Shown piece after piece: positions 1 to 5,697 of a stretch of 8,123 bases of DNA. The number at the start of each line of letters is the position of its first letter. Within the stretch, counting starts at the first letter, position 1. Both the position numbers and the translations under genes were made by a program. This DNA comes from Chloroflexota bacterium (GTDB lineage: Bacteria > Chloroflexota > UBA6077): the NCBI GenBank assembly GCA_021845945.1, contig JAJZRD010000175.1, positions 1 to 8,123 of the forward strand, read 5' to 3'. The notes under the pieces were generated by a model that saw only the letters and a list, made by a program, of their open reading frames with translations, made no database searches and was not told the origin of the DNA.

Positions 1-46
1 GGCGAGACGAAGGGGACCGTGAGGCGCCGCCGGCTGCAGGCCGAAA

Positions 47-70
47 GCTGACGGCTGATAGCTGATAGCT
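47..70. repeat. Short degenerate intergenic repeat, copy 1
   Basis: The stretch contains GCTGACGGCTGAT (47-59) and then a tandem 7-nt unit GCTGATA (54-60, 61-67, then partial). It runs directly into the accA stop codon (TAG, complement of 69-71). The same 13-mer occurs exactly, in inverted orientation, at 4023-4035 upstream of the flavoprotein gene. It resembles the GCTGAT-type intergenic repeats seen in many bacterial genomes. No function is visible. The bases before it (1-46) show no supportable gene. Confidence 0.6.
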
Positions 71-992
71 AGCCAAACACCCCGATCCGCCGGAAGCGGA
101 GCCACCGATCCTCCAGCAGCTTCTCCACCTCGAGGCGCTCCCGGAAGCCGTAGTGGGTGTGTAGCTCGTGCAGGTGGCGGAGGAGGGCGCTCTGCAGCTG
201 GGCAGCCGCGGCTCCATGATCCAGGTGAGCGCCGCCAGGAGGCTCCGGCAGCACCTCGTCTACGATGCCGAACTCCAGAAGATCCGGGGCTGTGATGCGC
301 ATGGCCTCGGCTGCCTTCGGGGCCTGGGCCGCATCTTTCCAGAGGATGGCGGCACAGCCCTCGGGGGAGGCCACCGAGTAGACGGCATTCTCCATCATCA
401 GCACCCGGTCGGTCACCCCGATGGCCAGGGCCCCACCGCTGCCCCCCTCGCCGACCACCACCGAGATCGTGGGGATCTGCAGCCGCGACATCTCCAGCAG
501 GTTGGTGGCTATGGCCTGGGCCTGGCCCCGCTCCTCCGACTGGATGCCCGGATCGGCCGCGGGGGTGTCGATCAGGGTGATGACCGGCATCCCGAACCGC
601 TCGGCCTGTTTCATCAGCCTCAGGGCCTTTCGGTAGCCTTCCGGCTTCGGCATCCCAAAGTGCCTGGCCACGTTCTCTTTCGTGTTTCGGCCCTTCTGGT
701 GGCCGATCACCATTACCGTCTCGTCGCCCAGCCGAGCCAGGCCTCCAACGATCGCCTGGTCGTCGCCATAGAGCCGATCGCCCCGCAGCTCGATGAAGTC
801 CGTGAAGGCCAGCTTCACGTAATCCAGGGTGTGAGGGCGGTCCGCATGGCGGGCCAGGGCGAGTCGTGCCCAGGCCGAGACGGCCTGAGGCTCCCGGGCC
901 GGCACGATCTCCGGCCTGGCCGACTCCTTCCCGTTGCGCAGCTCCTCCCAGTTGCCGTGAAGACTAGCTTCCATGGCCTGCAGCACCCACAT
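69..992 (-). CDS. accA: Acetyl-CoA carboxylase carboxyltransferase subunit alpha
   Basis: AccA is the alpha half of the cytoplasmic carboxyltransferase. With AccD it moves the carboxyl group from carboxybiotin on the biotin carrier protein to acetyl-CoA, giving malonyl-CoA for fatty acid synthesis. The 307-residue product is close to the usual length of about 320. The crotonase-fold core is clear: [11 protein letters not shown] at residues 97-107, [17 protein letters not shown] at 112-128, IDTPAADPG at 141-149, the glycine-rich [12 protein letters not shown] at 181-192, and [12 protein letters not shown] at 209-220. The first in-frame ATG is at 992. A second ATG at 974 (giving MEASLHGN, 301 residues) is equally plausible, and neither has a good ribosome binding site. 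Both starts lie inside the end of accD (stop 964-966), so translational coupling is likely. The protein ends at a TAG that abuts a short repeat. Identity is certain; the start is uncertain by 18 bases. Confidence 0.97.
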   Translation of the reverse strand: MWVLQAMEASLHGNWEELRNGKESARPEIVPAREPQAVSAWARLALARHADRPHTLDYVKLAFTDFIELRGDRLYGDDQAIVGGLARLGDETVMVIGHQKGRNTKENVARHFGMPKPEGYRKALRLMKQAERFGMPVITLIDTPAADPGIQSEERGQAQAIATNLLEMSRLQIPTISVVVGEGGSGGALAIGVTDRVLMMENAVYSVASPEGCAAILWKDAAQAPKAAEAMRITAPDLLEFGIVDEVLPEPPGGAHLDHGAAAAQLQSALLRHLHELHTHYGFRERLEVEKLLEDRWLRFRRIGVFG

Positions 993-1836
993 ACAGGCGG
1001 AGCAGCTTTCCGATGGTTGCCTTCAGCTCGCGCCTGTGGACTACCATGTCTATCATCCCGTGCTCCAGCAGAAACTCCGCTGTCTGAAAGCCGGCCGGGA
1101 GCTTCTGCTTGGTTATCTGTTCGATCAGCCGAGGGCCGGCGAAGCCGATAAAGGCCCCGGGCTCGGCGATGCAGACGTCACCCAGGCTCGCAAAGCTGGC
1201 GGTGACGCCCCCCGAGGTGGGGTCGGTCAGCACCGAGACGAAGGGGATCGAGGCCTTCTCCAGTCGGGCCAGCGCCGAGGAGGTCTTGGCCATCTGCATC
1301 AGGGAGAAGATGCCTTCGTGCATCCTGGCTCCACCCGAGCAGCTGCTGATCACCACAGGCTGGCGGGAGGCGAGGCCTCGCTCCACCACGCGTACGATCT
1401 TCTCTCCAAAGACGGAGCCCATGCTGGCCCCAAGGAAGGCAAAGTCGGCGGCGGCCAGTTGAATGGGCATGCCCTCCAATCGGCCGCTACCCGATTTCAC
1501 GGCCTCGGCGAGGCCGGTCCTGGCCTGGGTCTCGGCGACCTTCTCCGGATACGGTTGCCCCAGGCTCATGAAGTCCAGTGGATCGCCTGGCAGCAGGTCG
1601 GTATCCCTCTCTACGAAGCTGCCCTGGTCGGTCAGAAGCTCGATTCGCTCCATGGCCGAGAGCCGGAAGTGGTAGTCGCACTTGGGGCACACCTTGAGGT
1701 TCTTCTCGAACTCCTTGACGTAGAGAAGCTCACCGCAGCGGGTGCAGCGGACCCACAGGTTCTCCGGGATCTCGCGGGGCGTCGTATCGGCCGGTATGGT
1801 GAAGTACTTAGGGTTCTTTCGGAACAGATTCCTCAC
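964..1836 (-). CDS. accD: Acetyl-CoA carboxylase carboxyltransferase subunit beta
   Basis: AccD is the beta subunit of the carboxyltransferase and works in a complex with AccA. The 290-residue product matches the family in length. An N-terminal four-cysteine zinc ribbon is intact: C31-x2-C34 and C50-x2-C53 (CTRCGELL ... CPKCDYHF). Bacterial AccD carries this ribbon, and it has been linked to nucleic-acid binding in E. coli. The crotonase core follows, with [12 protein letters not shown] (131-142), [12 protein letters not shown] (164-175) and [10 protein letters not shown] (205-214); their backbone amides form the oxyanion holes. The start is GTG at 1836, preceded by CAGG a few bases upstream. 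There is no better ATG, and [11 protein letters not shown] is a normal AccD beginning. It overlaps accA, and the accD-accA order matches the usual operon in bacteria that pair these genes. The 76 bp upstream contain a strong palindrome (1867-1894). Confidence 0.97.
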   Translation of the reverse strand: MRNLFRKNPKYFTIPADTTPREIPENLWVRCTRCGELLYVKEFEKNLKVCPKCDYHFRLSAMERIELLTDQGSFVERDTDLLPGDPLDFMSLGQPYPEKVAETQARTGLAEAVKSGSGRLEGMPIQLAAADFAFLGASMGSVFGEKIVRVVERGLASRQPVVISSCSGGARMHEGIFSLMQMAKTSSALARLEKASIPFVSVLTDPTSGGVTASFASLGDVCIAEPGAFIGFAGPRLIEQITKQKLPAGFQTAEFLLEHGMIDMVVHRRELKATIGKLLRLYVGAAGHGS

Positions 1837-1866
1837 GTTACCTGCTCAAACTGGGAAGTGGGGATG

Positions 1867-1894
1867 GTAGGGGCGCGACCTGTCGCGTCCCTAC
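1867..1894. repeat. 28-nt near-perfect palindrome upstream of accD
   Basis: Arms 1867-1879 and 1882-1894 pair over 13 positions around a CT centre; the only non-Watson-Crick pair is G1873/T1888. The outer arm begins GTAGGG and ends CCCTAC, the form of a dispersed intergenic palindrome common in Chloroflexota and other bacteria. It sits between the DUF2007-like gene (stop 1913-1915) and accD (start 1836). There is no T-tract on either strand, so an intrinsic terminator is not supported. In the accD leader it could still act as an RNA hairpin or partial attenuator. Confidence 0.7.
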
Positions 1895-1912
1895 ACCGTC
1901 AGATCAAAGGAC

Positions 1913-2203
1913 CTATTCGGGATCTGAGCCGGTATCGCAGTCCGCGGCAAGGCCGGCCAGCGCTTCCTCGGCCCTCGGCACCATCTCCAGCGGCACCATC
2001 AGTCGGACCGGCATCGGGGTAATGCCGAGGAAGGAAACGGTATCCTGAGGGGCAAGCATGGAAGGGATGGACGCCTCGAGCAGAAGTTGCTGCCACATCT
2101 CGGCCAGCAACTGGTCGGGCGCGGTAGCCACCCACACCCACCGGGGATCTTCGTCGTCGCGGCCGGGCTGGTGGCTATTGAGCGCTGGGTTCTGGCGGTT
2201 CAA
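1913..2203 (-). CDS. Small DUF2007-like putative signal-transducing protein
   Basis: This is a probable 96-residue cytoplasmic protein. From about residue 20 it reads DPRWVWVATAPDQLLAEMW, then LLLEASIPSMLAP and, near the end, MPVRLMVPLEMVPRAEEALAGL. That pattern (beta strand, 'A-x-x-A-E' helix, 'LEA..IP', then 'V.LMVP...A..AL') is the one I associate with DUF2007, annotated as a putative prokaryotic signal-transducing domain with a ferredoxin-like alpha/beta fold; its ligand is unknown. The frame stays open to a GTG at 2392, but residues before about 2203 look like unconserved translated spacer. I prefer TTG at 2203, preceded by GGTGA with a 4-nt gap, because it gives a family-typical length and lies downstream of a candidate promoter. 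It sits between a receiver protein and accD, all co-directional. The domain call is from memory of the pattern, not a search. Confidence 0.65.
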   Translation of the reverse strand: MNRQNPALNSHQPGRDDEDPRWVWVATAPDQLLAEMWQQLLLEASIPSMLAPQDTVSFLGITPMPVRLMVPLEMVPRAEEALAGLAADCDTGSDPE

Positions 2204-2267
2204 GGCGTCACCGATCCTGCAGACTTGCAGCTCACAGCGGGGCTGAGCGGCCTTCTGGCCGGAAGTA

Positions 2268-2296
2268 AGTCTAACATAGAGGATAGACAGGGGCAA
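2268..2296 (-). promoter_or_regulatory. Candidate sigma-70-like promoter for DUF2007-accD-accA
   Basis: Read on the minus strand there is TTGCCC (2296-2291), a 17-nt spacer and TAGACT (2273-2268). Each hexamer matches 4 of 6 consensus bases, with ideal spacing. Transcription would begin near 2260 and give a leader of about 55 nt before the preferred TTG start at 2203. This is weak evidence in GC-rich DNA, but the stretch is locally AT-richer than its surroundings. Confidence 0.3.
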
Positions 2297-2407
2297 CGGA
2301 GACGGGGGGCTGGAGACCGCATGGTCCTGTAGGCCCGGGCCGAGATTCTGCGAGCATCGTCGGACCTGGAGACGGGAGGATCCAGGGGCCACCGAGGATC
2401 GGCGCCG

Positions 2408-2770
2408 TCACTCGAGGAGCCGTTCCACGGTGTTCAGGAGGGCATCCAGGTCGAAAGGTTTCTGAAGCCAGCCTTCGGCTTTCAGATCGCGTGCGAGCCG
2501 CCGGGCATCGTCCATGGCGGTCATCACTACCACCGGAGCCTCTAGCGCCGAGCCGTGCCTCATCTCCTGGAGGAATCCACGGCCGTCCAGTATCGGCATC
2601 GCCATGTCCAACAGAATGAGACCGGGTTTGCCCGACTCCAGCCGGTGGAGCGCCTCGCGTCCGTCCGATGCCGTCACCACCGGGTAGCCGGAGGCCTCCA
2701 GGACCGCCTTCAAGAACTCAAGGATGAAAGGGTCGTCGTCCACGACCAGGATTGGCTTGCCGCTCTTCAA
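2408..2770 (-). CDS. Stand-alone receiver-domain response regulator
   Basis: This is a single REC domain with no output domain, about 120 residues, presumably acting by phosphorylation-dependent protein contact. Numbered from the TTG at 2770, the acidic pocket is D11-D12 (ILVVDDDPF), the phospho-acceptor is D55 (LILLDMAMP), the switch threonine is T84 (VVVMTA) and the conserved lysine is K104 (LQKPF). All catalytic residues are intact. The frame is open to a GTG at 2815 with no ribosome binding site there. The TTG at 2770 has AGGAG with a 7-nt gap and begins the domain neatly (LKSGKPILVVDDD), so I chose it. It follows the flavoprotein gene on the same strand and precedes the DUF2007-like gene and accDA. 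No histidine kinase is visible in the window, so its partner is unknown. Confidence 0.9.
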   Translation of the reverse strand: MKSGKPILVVDDDPFILEFLKAVLEASGYPVVTASDGREALHRLESGKPGLILLDMAMPILDGRGFLQEMRHGSALEAPVVVMTAMDDARRLARDLKAEGWLQKPFDLDALLNTVERLLE

Positions 2771-2853
2771 TCCCTGGCTCCTGTTCCCGATGCCTGTCGA
2801 GAGACCCCGCCGCACACTGCACTATCAATAATCGGCAAGAGAGTCTAATCGCA

Positions 2854-3996
2854 TTAGCCCTGGGCTGCATCAGCATGCACCCGATTTCCATTTATTGGGA
2901 AGCCTGTCCGGCACCATTGTTGACATGGACTCGCCTCGCCAGCGATGGCTTTCTCTACTTCGGCCCGAAGTCGTCGGCTCGCGGCCAGCACCCTGAGACA
3001 AAGGGAGGGCGCGCGATACACGGCTGAGGCGGTGATGTTCCACAGTCTTGCCTCTCTCCCCAGGGCGGTCCTAACACGGAGCGTGTAGGGGGATAGGTCC
3101 CGACTTCGCCCCGCCAGGTAGTCGATCACCGTCTCGGAGGCCAGGTAGCCGGTGAGCAGGGAGTAGGAGATCCCCTCAGCAAAGAAGGGGTCGGCCACGC
3201 CCGCGGCGTCGCCTACCACCAGGGCGTTCCCCCGGTGGAGAAGGTTGGGAGGAGGCCCCGTGGGAATCCTGTGGCCCACCGGGACCAGGGGCCGGCTCGT
3301 AGGGAGCCCCATCCCCTCCACAAAACGGTGAAACCTCGGCCGCAACTCCCTGGCGATCCGAGGGTGGAAACTGCCGAGCCCCACGTTGTAGAGGCCTCCT
3401 TTGGGGAAAACCCATGCGTAGCCGCCGGGGACGGCCAGGTCCACGACGGCCTCCCCGGCGAGAGGATCTCCCTCTACCTCCCCTTCGGCCTCCAGCGCTA
3501 CCATCCAGCGGTGGGACCGGGGCAAGCGCAGGCAGGCAGCCACCCGGCTCTCCGCGCCGTCGGCCCCGATTGCTATCCTGCCCTGGTAGCTCCCGCGGTC
3601 GGAGGTTACTCGGACCTCGGAACCCAACTCCAGGGCGCGGAAGCTCTCCTCCTCGTGGATCTCCACCCCTCGACGCGCCGCGCTCTCGGCCAGCCGAAAG
3701 TCCAGTTCCCGCCGGCGCACCATCCAGATAGCCGCCTGCTTCGATTGGAAACGGGTGGATAGGCGGTTGCCGACCCTTACCTGGACCGCGGTGGCGCGGT
3801 TCAGCACCAGATCCTCCATGGGGACCGGAAGCAGGCGGCAGGCCTTGGGCGTGAGCCCACCCCCGCATGGCTTGTCCCGGGGTAGCCGCTCCTTCTCCAT
3901 CAGCAGCACGGAGAGCCCAGCCTCGGCCAGCTGCAGGGCAGCGGTAGTTCCGGCGGGTCCGGCACCTATGATGATGGCATCGTAGTGGCGGGGCAT
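2854..3996 (-). CDS. Geranylgeranyl-reductase-family FAD-dependent oxidoreductase
   Basis: This flavoprotein probably hydrogenates isoprenoid double bonds; relatives act on geranylgeranyl chains, archaeal lipids or menaquinone side chains (MenJ). The 380-residue product has the FAD dinucleotide motif GAGPAG at 11-16, an acidic ribose contact near E34, the family hallmark KPCGGGLTPKA at 42-52, GADG at 144-147 followed by SRVA, GYAWVFPKG at 192-200, and the second FAD motif GDAAGVADPFFAEGIS at 262-277. The order and spacing match the geranylgeranyl reductase subgroup of the PHBH fold. The frame is open to a TTG at 4023, but that extension translates a short repeat, so I use the ATG at 3996. There is no strong ribosome binding site. 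It leads the five-gene minus-strand block. Substrate cannot be decided from sequence; a menaquinone or carotenoid/phytol-type chain is possible. Confidence 0.9.
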   Translation of the reverse strand: MPRHYDAIIIGAGPAGTTAALQLAEAGLSVLLMEKERLPRDKPCGGGLTPKACRLLPVPMEDLVLNRATAVQVRVGNRLSTRFQSKQAAIWMVRRRELDFRLAESAARRGVEIHEEESFRALELGSEVRVTSDRGSYQGRIAIGADGAESRVAACLRLPRSHRWMVALEAEGEVEGDPLAGEAVVDLAVPGGYAWVFPKGGLYNVGLGSFHPRIARELRPRFHRFVEGMGLPTSRPLVPVGHRIPTGPPPNLLHRGNALVVGDAAGVADPFFAEGISYSLLTGYLASETVIDYLAGRSRDLSPYTLRVRTALGREARLWNITASAVYRAPSLCLRVLAASRRLRAEVEKAIAGEASPCQQWCRTGFPINGNRVHADAAQG

Positions 3997-4012
3997 GTCC
4001 AACCAGCGATCG

Positions 4013-4035
4013 GCAATCGGCAATCAGCCGTCAGC
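4013..4035. repeat. Short degenerate intergenic repeat, copy 2 (inverted)
   Basis: The reverse complement reads GCTGACGGCTGAT (4035-4023), followed by a degenerate 7-nt tandem (GATTGCC twice, then GATCGC). The 13-mer is identical to 47-59 but inverted. The repeat abuts the flavoprotein start and explains the spurious N-terminal extension open to 4023. Confidence 0.55.
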
Positions 4036-4123
4036 GTTCGACGCAGGGTCGAAGCGAGAGGGCCAGCGGAAGAGGTTAGATGTTAATGATACTCCATCCG
4101 GCAGCCCCGGAGGAAGTCACGAT
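4036..4123. other. Intergenic leader upstream of the flavoprotein gene
   Basis: No gene is seen. On the minus strand a TATCAT (4091-4086, 5 of 6 bases of a -10 box) lies in an AT-richer patch, but no acceptable -35 box is at the right distance. A promoter for the flavoprotein operon is therefore expected here but not demonstrated. Confidence 0.3.
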
Positions 4124-4133
4124 CTTCAGAGAA
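4124..4133. repeat. Left 10-bp direct repeat (probable target-site duplication)
   Basis: CTTCAGAGAA is repeated exactly and in direct orientation at 4277-4286. The two copies touch the outer ends of the inverted-repeat element at 4134-4276 with no gap. Confidence 0.8.
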
Positions 4134-4276
4134 CAGGGCCTCTTAGTTCTCCGGCGCTGAACCCGCAAAGTGCAGCGCCGAGGCCACGACCGTGTCATTC
4201 TGAGCGTAGCGAAGAATCTCGGCACACGTGCGCGGAGACCCTTCGCTTCGCTCAGGGGGACAACTAAAAGGCCCTG
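4134..4276. mobile_element. 143-bp MITE-like element with terminal inverted repeats
   Basis: The ends are 19-bp inverted repeats: 4134-4152 begins CAGGGCCTCTTAGTT, and the reverse complement of 4276-4258 begins CAGGGCCTTTTAGTT. They match at 17 of 19 positions by hand count. A perfect 10-bp direct repeat, CTTCAGAGAA, immediately flanks both ends. Inside are a small hairpin (4152-4159 with 4173-4180, CGGCGCTG/CAGCGCCG) and a long imperfect palindrome (4193-4262). There is no coding capacity for a transposase, so movement would need a transposase in trans. A CAGGG terminus with a duplication of 8-10 bp reminds me of ISAs1-family elements; that family link is inference. Confidence 0.8.
4193..4262. 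repeat. Long internal palindrome of the 'SERSEES' repeat type
   Basis: The arms are 4193-4220 (TGTCATTCTGAGCGTAGCGA...TCTC) and 4235-4262 (GAGACCCTTCGCTTCGCTCA...GACA). They pair at 22 of 28 positions around a 14-nt centre containing CACGTG. This sequence type is widespread in bacterial intergenic DNA and gives spurious peptides such as HSERSEESRH when translated. It forms the right half of the MITE-like element, and its right arm overlaps the element's right terminal repeat. Confidence 0.85.
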
Positions 4277-4286
4277 CTTCAGAGAA
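4277..4286. repeat. Right 10-bp direct repeat (probable target-site duplication)
   Basis: CTTCAGAGAA, an exact copy of 4124-4133, begins at the first base after the right terminal repeat of the MITE-like element. Confidence 0.8.
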
Positions 4287-4293
4287 TAGAACG

Positions 4294-4310
4294 CTGGGGT
4301 GGGCCCTCAG
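4294..4310 (-). terminator. Weak candidate terminator downstream of GAPDH
   Basis: On the minus strand, CTG(A)GGG pairs with CCCCAG around a CCCA loop (6 bp with one bulged A). A moderately T-rich run follows (CGTTCTATTCTCT). It lies 10 nt past the GAPDH stop. The stem is short, so this is tentative. Confidence 0.3.
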
Positions 4311-4319
4311 ATGGCCGTG

Positions 4320-5492
4320 CTATCCCTGCTGGTCGGGCGTGGGCTCCGGCTCGGCCGGCTCTTCGGCCCCCTTGAAGCCCTCCTCCATGAAGCGGCTCCG
4401 CATGCCGCTGAAGGCCTCTGCCAGGGTCGGCGCCTTCTCCTCCCGAAGGGTTGCCGGCAGGAAGTTTTTCACTATGCCCATCGCTCGGTTGGTCTTCTCT
4501 ATCGACCTGGCTGCGTTGGTCTCGGTGCCCGTCATTGCCCGAATGCAGTCGACGTTCTCCGGTATCGACACCGCCTCGTTGTGCACCTGGAAGGTGATGT
4601 ACACCTCCCGGCCATCCGAGGCGAGGGCATCTTCCCACACGGCTACTTCCCACATGTCGTTGCGAGGGCGCCGCAGGTCTCGCATCAGCTCGATGACGGA
4701 GTTGAGGGCCACCAGGCCGTCGGCGCCGTGGACGAAAGCCACCCGAGGCTCCTCCCACAGCGCCTGCCTCAACTCATCCACGCTCACCGGGCCGGTGGTC
4801 TCCACCATGGCGAAGTGGAGGTGGCTCAGGTCGTATGGGCCCGCGCCGGCGAGGGTGGTGATGTCCAGGCCGGGGATGACCGTCTGGGCGTCCGGACCCT
4901 GGTGGCTCGGCACCCTGGTCTCGGGAATTGCGGTGTTGATCATCCCGCTCTGGTGGCTCTCCCAGGGATCGGTCCCCCGGCGCATCAACACCGCTCGGGC
5001 CCGCTTCACCCAGCCTCGCCGGTGTAGGGCGCCGACGACCCGGCAGAGGCCGGTCGTGTTGCAGGAGACCACCCTGGCGTAACGCTGGTTGAGGGCCTCG
5101 GCGTAGTTGATCTGGGCCACGAAGGAGAGCCCCGTCAACTGGTGCTTCTCCCCGCCCTGCCAGATGGCCTTCACGCCGGCCCGGTCGTACCGCTCCTTGT
5201 TGCTGGAGCCGATCCCCTTCGGGGTGCAATCCACCATCACGTCCACCTCCCGAAGGAGGTCATCCAGGGTGCCCACGACGGGGATACCGGCCTCCTCCAT
5301 GGAGAACCGCATGTGGGGAAGGGCCGCGTAGATGGGGTAGCCCCGCTCGGCAGCCACCCGAATCCGGTAGTCGCGGGCCACATCGGCAACTCCCGCCAGT
5401 TCCATGTCGTCCTGGAGCACCATGGCGTCGGCCACTCTCTTCCCGATCACCCCGTACCCGTTTACTCCGACCCTCGTCTTGCGGTTCGCCAT
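4320..5492 (-). CDS. gap: Archaeal-type (type II) glyceraldehyde-3-phosphate dehydrogenase
   Basis: The enzyme catalyses NAD(P)-dependent oxidation of glyceraldehyde 3-phosphate to 1,3-bisphosphoglycerate, or the reverse in gluconeogenesis. The sequence belongs to the archaeal GAPDH lineage, not the usual bacterial GapA type. It shows VGVNGYGVIGKRVADAM at 8-24 (Rossmann start), VDCTPKGIG at 87-95, the catalytic cysteine C144 in VSCNTTGLCR, PSHQGPD at 195-201 and the LSHLH pair (H224/H226), where the family's catalytic histidine falls. At 390 residues it is longer than archaeal enzymes of about 335-345. The excess is mostly a C-terminal tail from about 350, ending in an acidic, proline-rich stretch (EEPAEPEPTP). 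The frame is open to 5627, but the ATG at 5492 has AGGAGG with a 6-nt gap and starts right at the fold. It is divergent from the lipoprotein gene. The cofactor preference cannot be read by eye. Confidence 0.93.
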   Translation of the reverse strand: MANRKTRVGVNGYGVIGKRVADAMVLQDDMELAGVADVARDYRIRVAAERGYPIYAALPHMRFSMEEAGIPVVGTLDDLLREVDVMVDCTPKGIGSSNKERYDRAGVKAIWQGGEKHQLTGLSFVAQINYAEALNQRYARVVSCNTTGLCRVVGALHRRGWVKRARAVLMRRGTDPWESHQSGMINTAIPETRVPSHQGPDAQTVIPGLDITTLAGAGPYDLSHLHFAMVETTGPVSVDELRQALWEEPRVAFVHGADGLVALNSVIELMRDLRRPRNDMWEVAVWEDALASDGREVYITFQVHNEAVSIPENVDCIRAMTGTETNAARSIEKTNRAMGIVKNFLPATLREEKAPTLAEAFSGMRSRFMEEGFKGAEEPAEPEPTPDQQG

Positions 5493-5697
5493 CGTGCGCC
5501 TCCTAGCCTTCCCCTTAGTGGCAGTGGTGGAAGGAGAAGGAAAGGCAGCACAGGCCATGCCATGATCGCGCTTAAGAGATGAAAAGCCGGTCCACTTCTT
5601 GCCACCGTGCGGGACGGTCCGCACCACCGACCAAGCGGACTAATTGTGAGTAGATTGAGTGTAAGACCATGGAAGGGAAAGGGAATAGGAGGACAGA
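5493..5697. promoter_or_regulatory. Divergent intergenic region between GAPDH and the lipoprotein gene
   Basis: This 205-bp spacer must carry promoters for both flanking genes. I could not pick convincing -35/-10 pairs on either strand. It contains an inverted repeat, GTGCGG (5607-5612) and CCGCAC (5619-5624), around a 6-nt centre, a possible operator midway between the genes. Both flanking starts have perfect AGGAGG sites: on the minus strand within 5499-5504, and on the + strand at 5687-5692, 5 nt before the ATG. Confidence 0.45.

Noticed and set aside
1..51. Possible C-terminal end of a + strand gene stopping at TGA 49-51
   Set aside because: Only 16 codons are visible, Arg-rich and with no recognisable motif, and the stop falls in the dispersed repeat; it cannot be supported.
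168..2022. Long + strand open frames opposite accA and accD
   Set aside because: They are antisense shadows of well-defined genes in GC-rich DNA and show no family features.
3997..4023. Nine-residue extension of the flavoprotein from a TTG at 4023
   Set aside because: It translates the short intergenic repeat; MPRHYDAIIIGAGPAG from the ATG at 3996 is the natural family start.
3995..4267. Open + strand frame of 90 codons containing HSERSEESRH
   Set aside because: It is a translation of the MITE-like element and flanking spacer; the HSERSEES peptide is a known artefact of this palindromic repeat.
5493..5627. 45-residue N-terminal extension of GAPDH
   Set aside because: It does not resemble the family, and the ATG at 5492 has a perfect AGGAGG site, so the extension is untranslated leader.
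5643..5650. AATTGTGAG-like string resembling a lac operator half-site
   Set aside because: It is a single short match with no symmetrical partner or LacI-type context.
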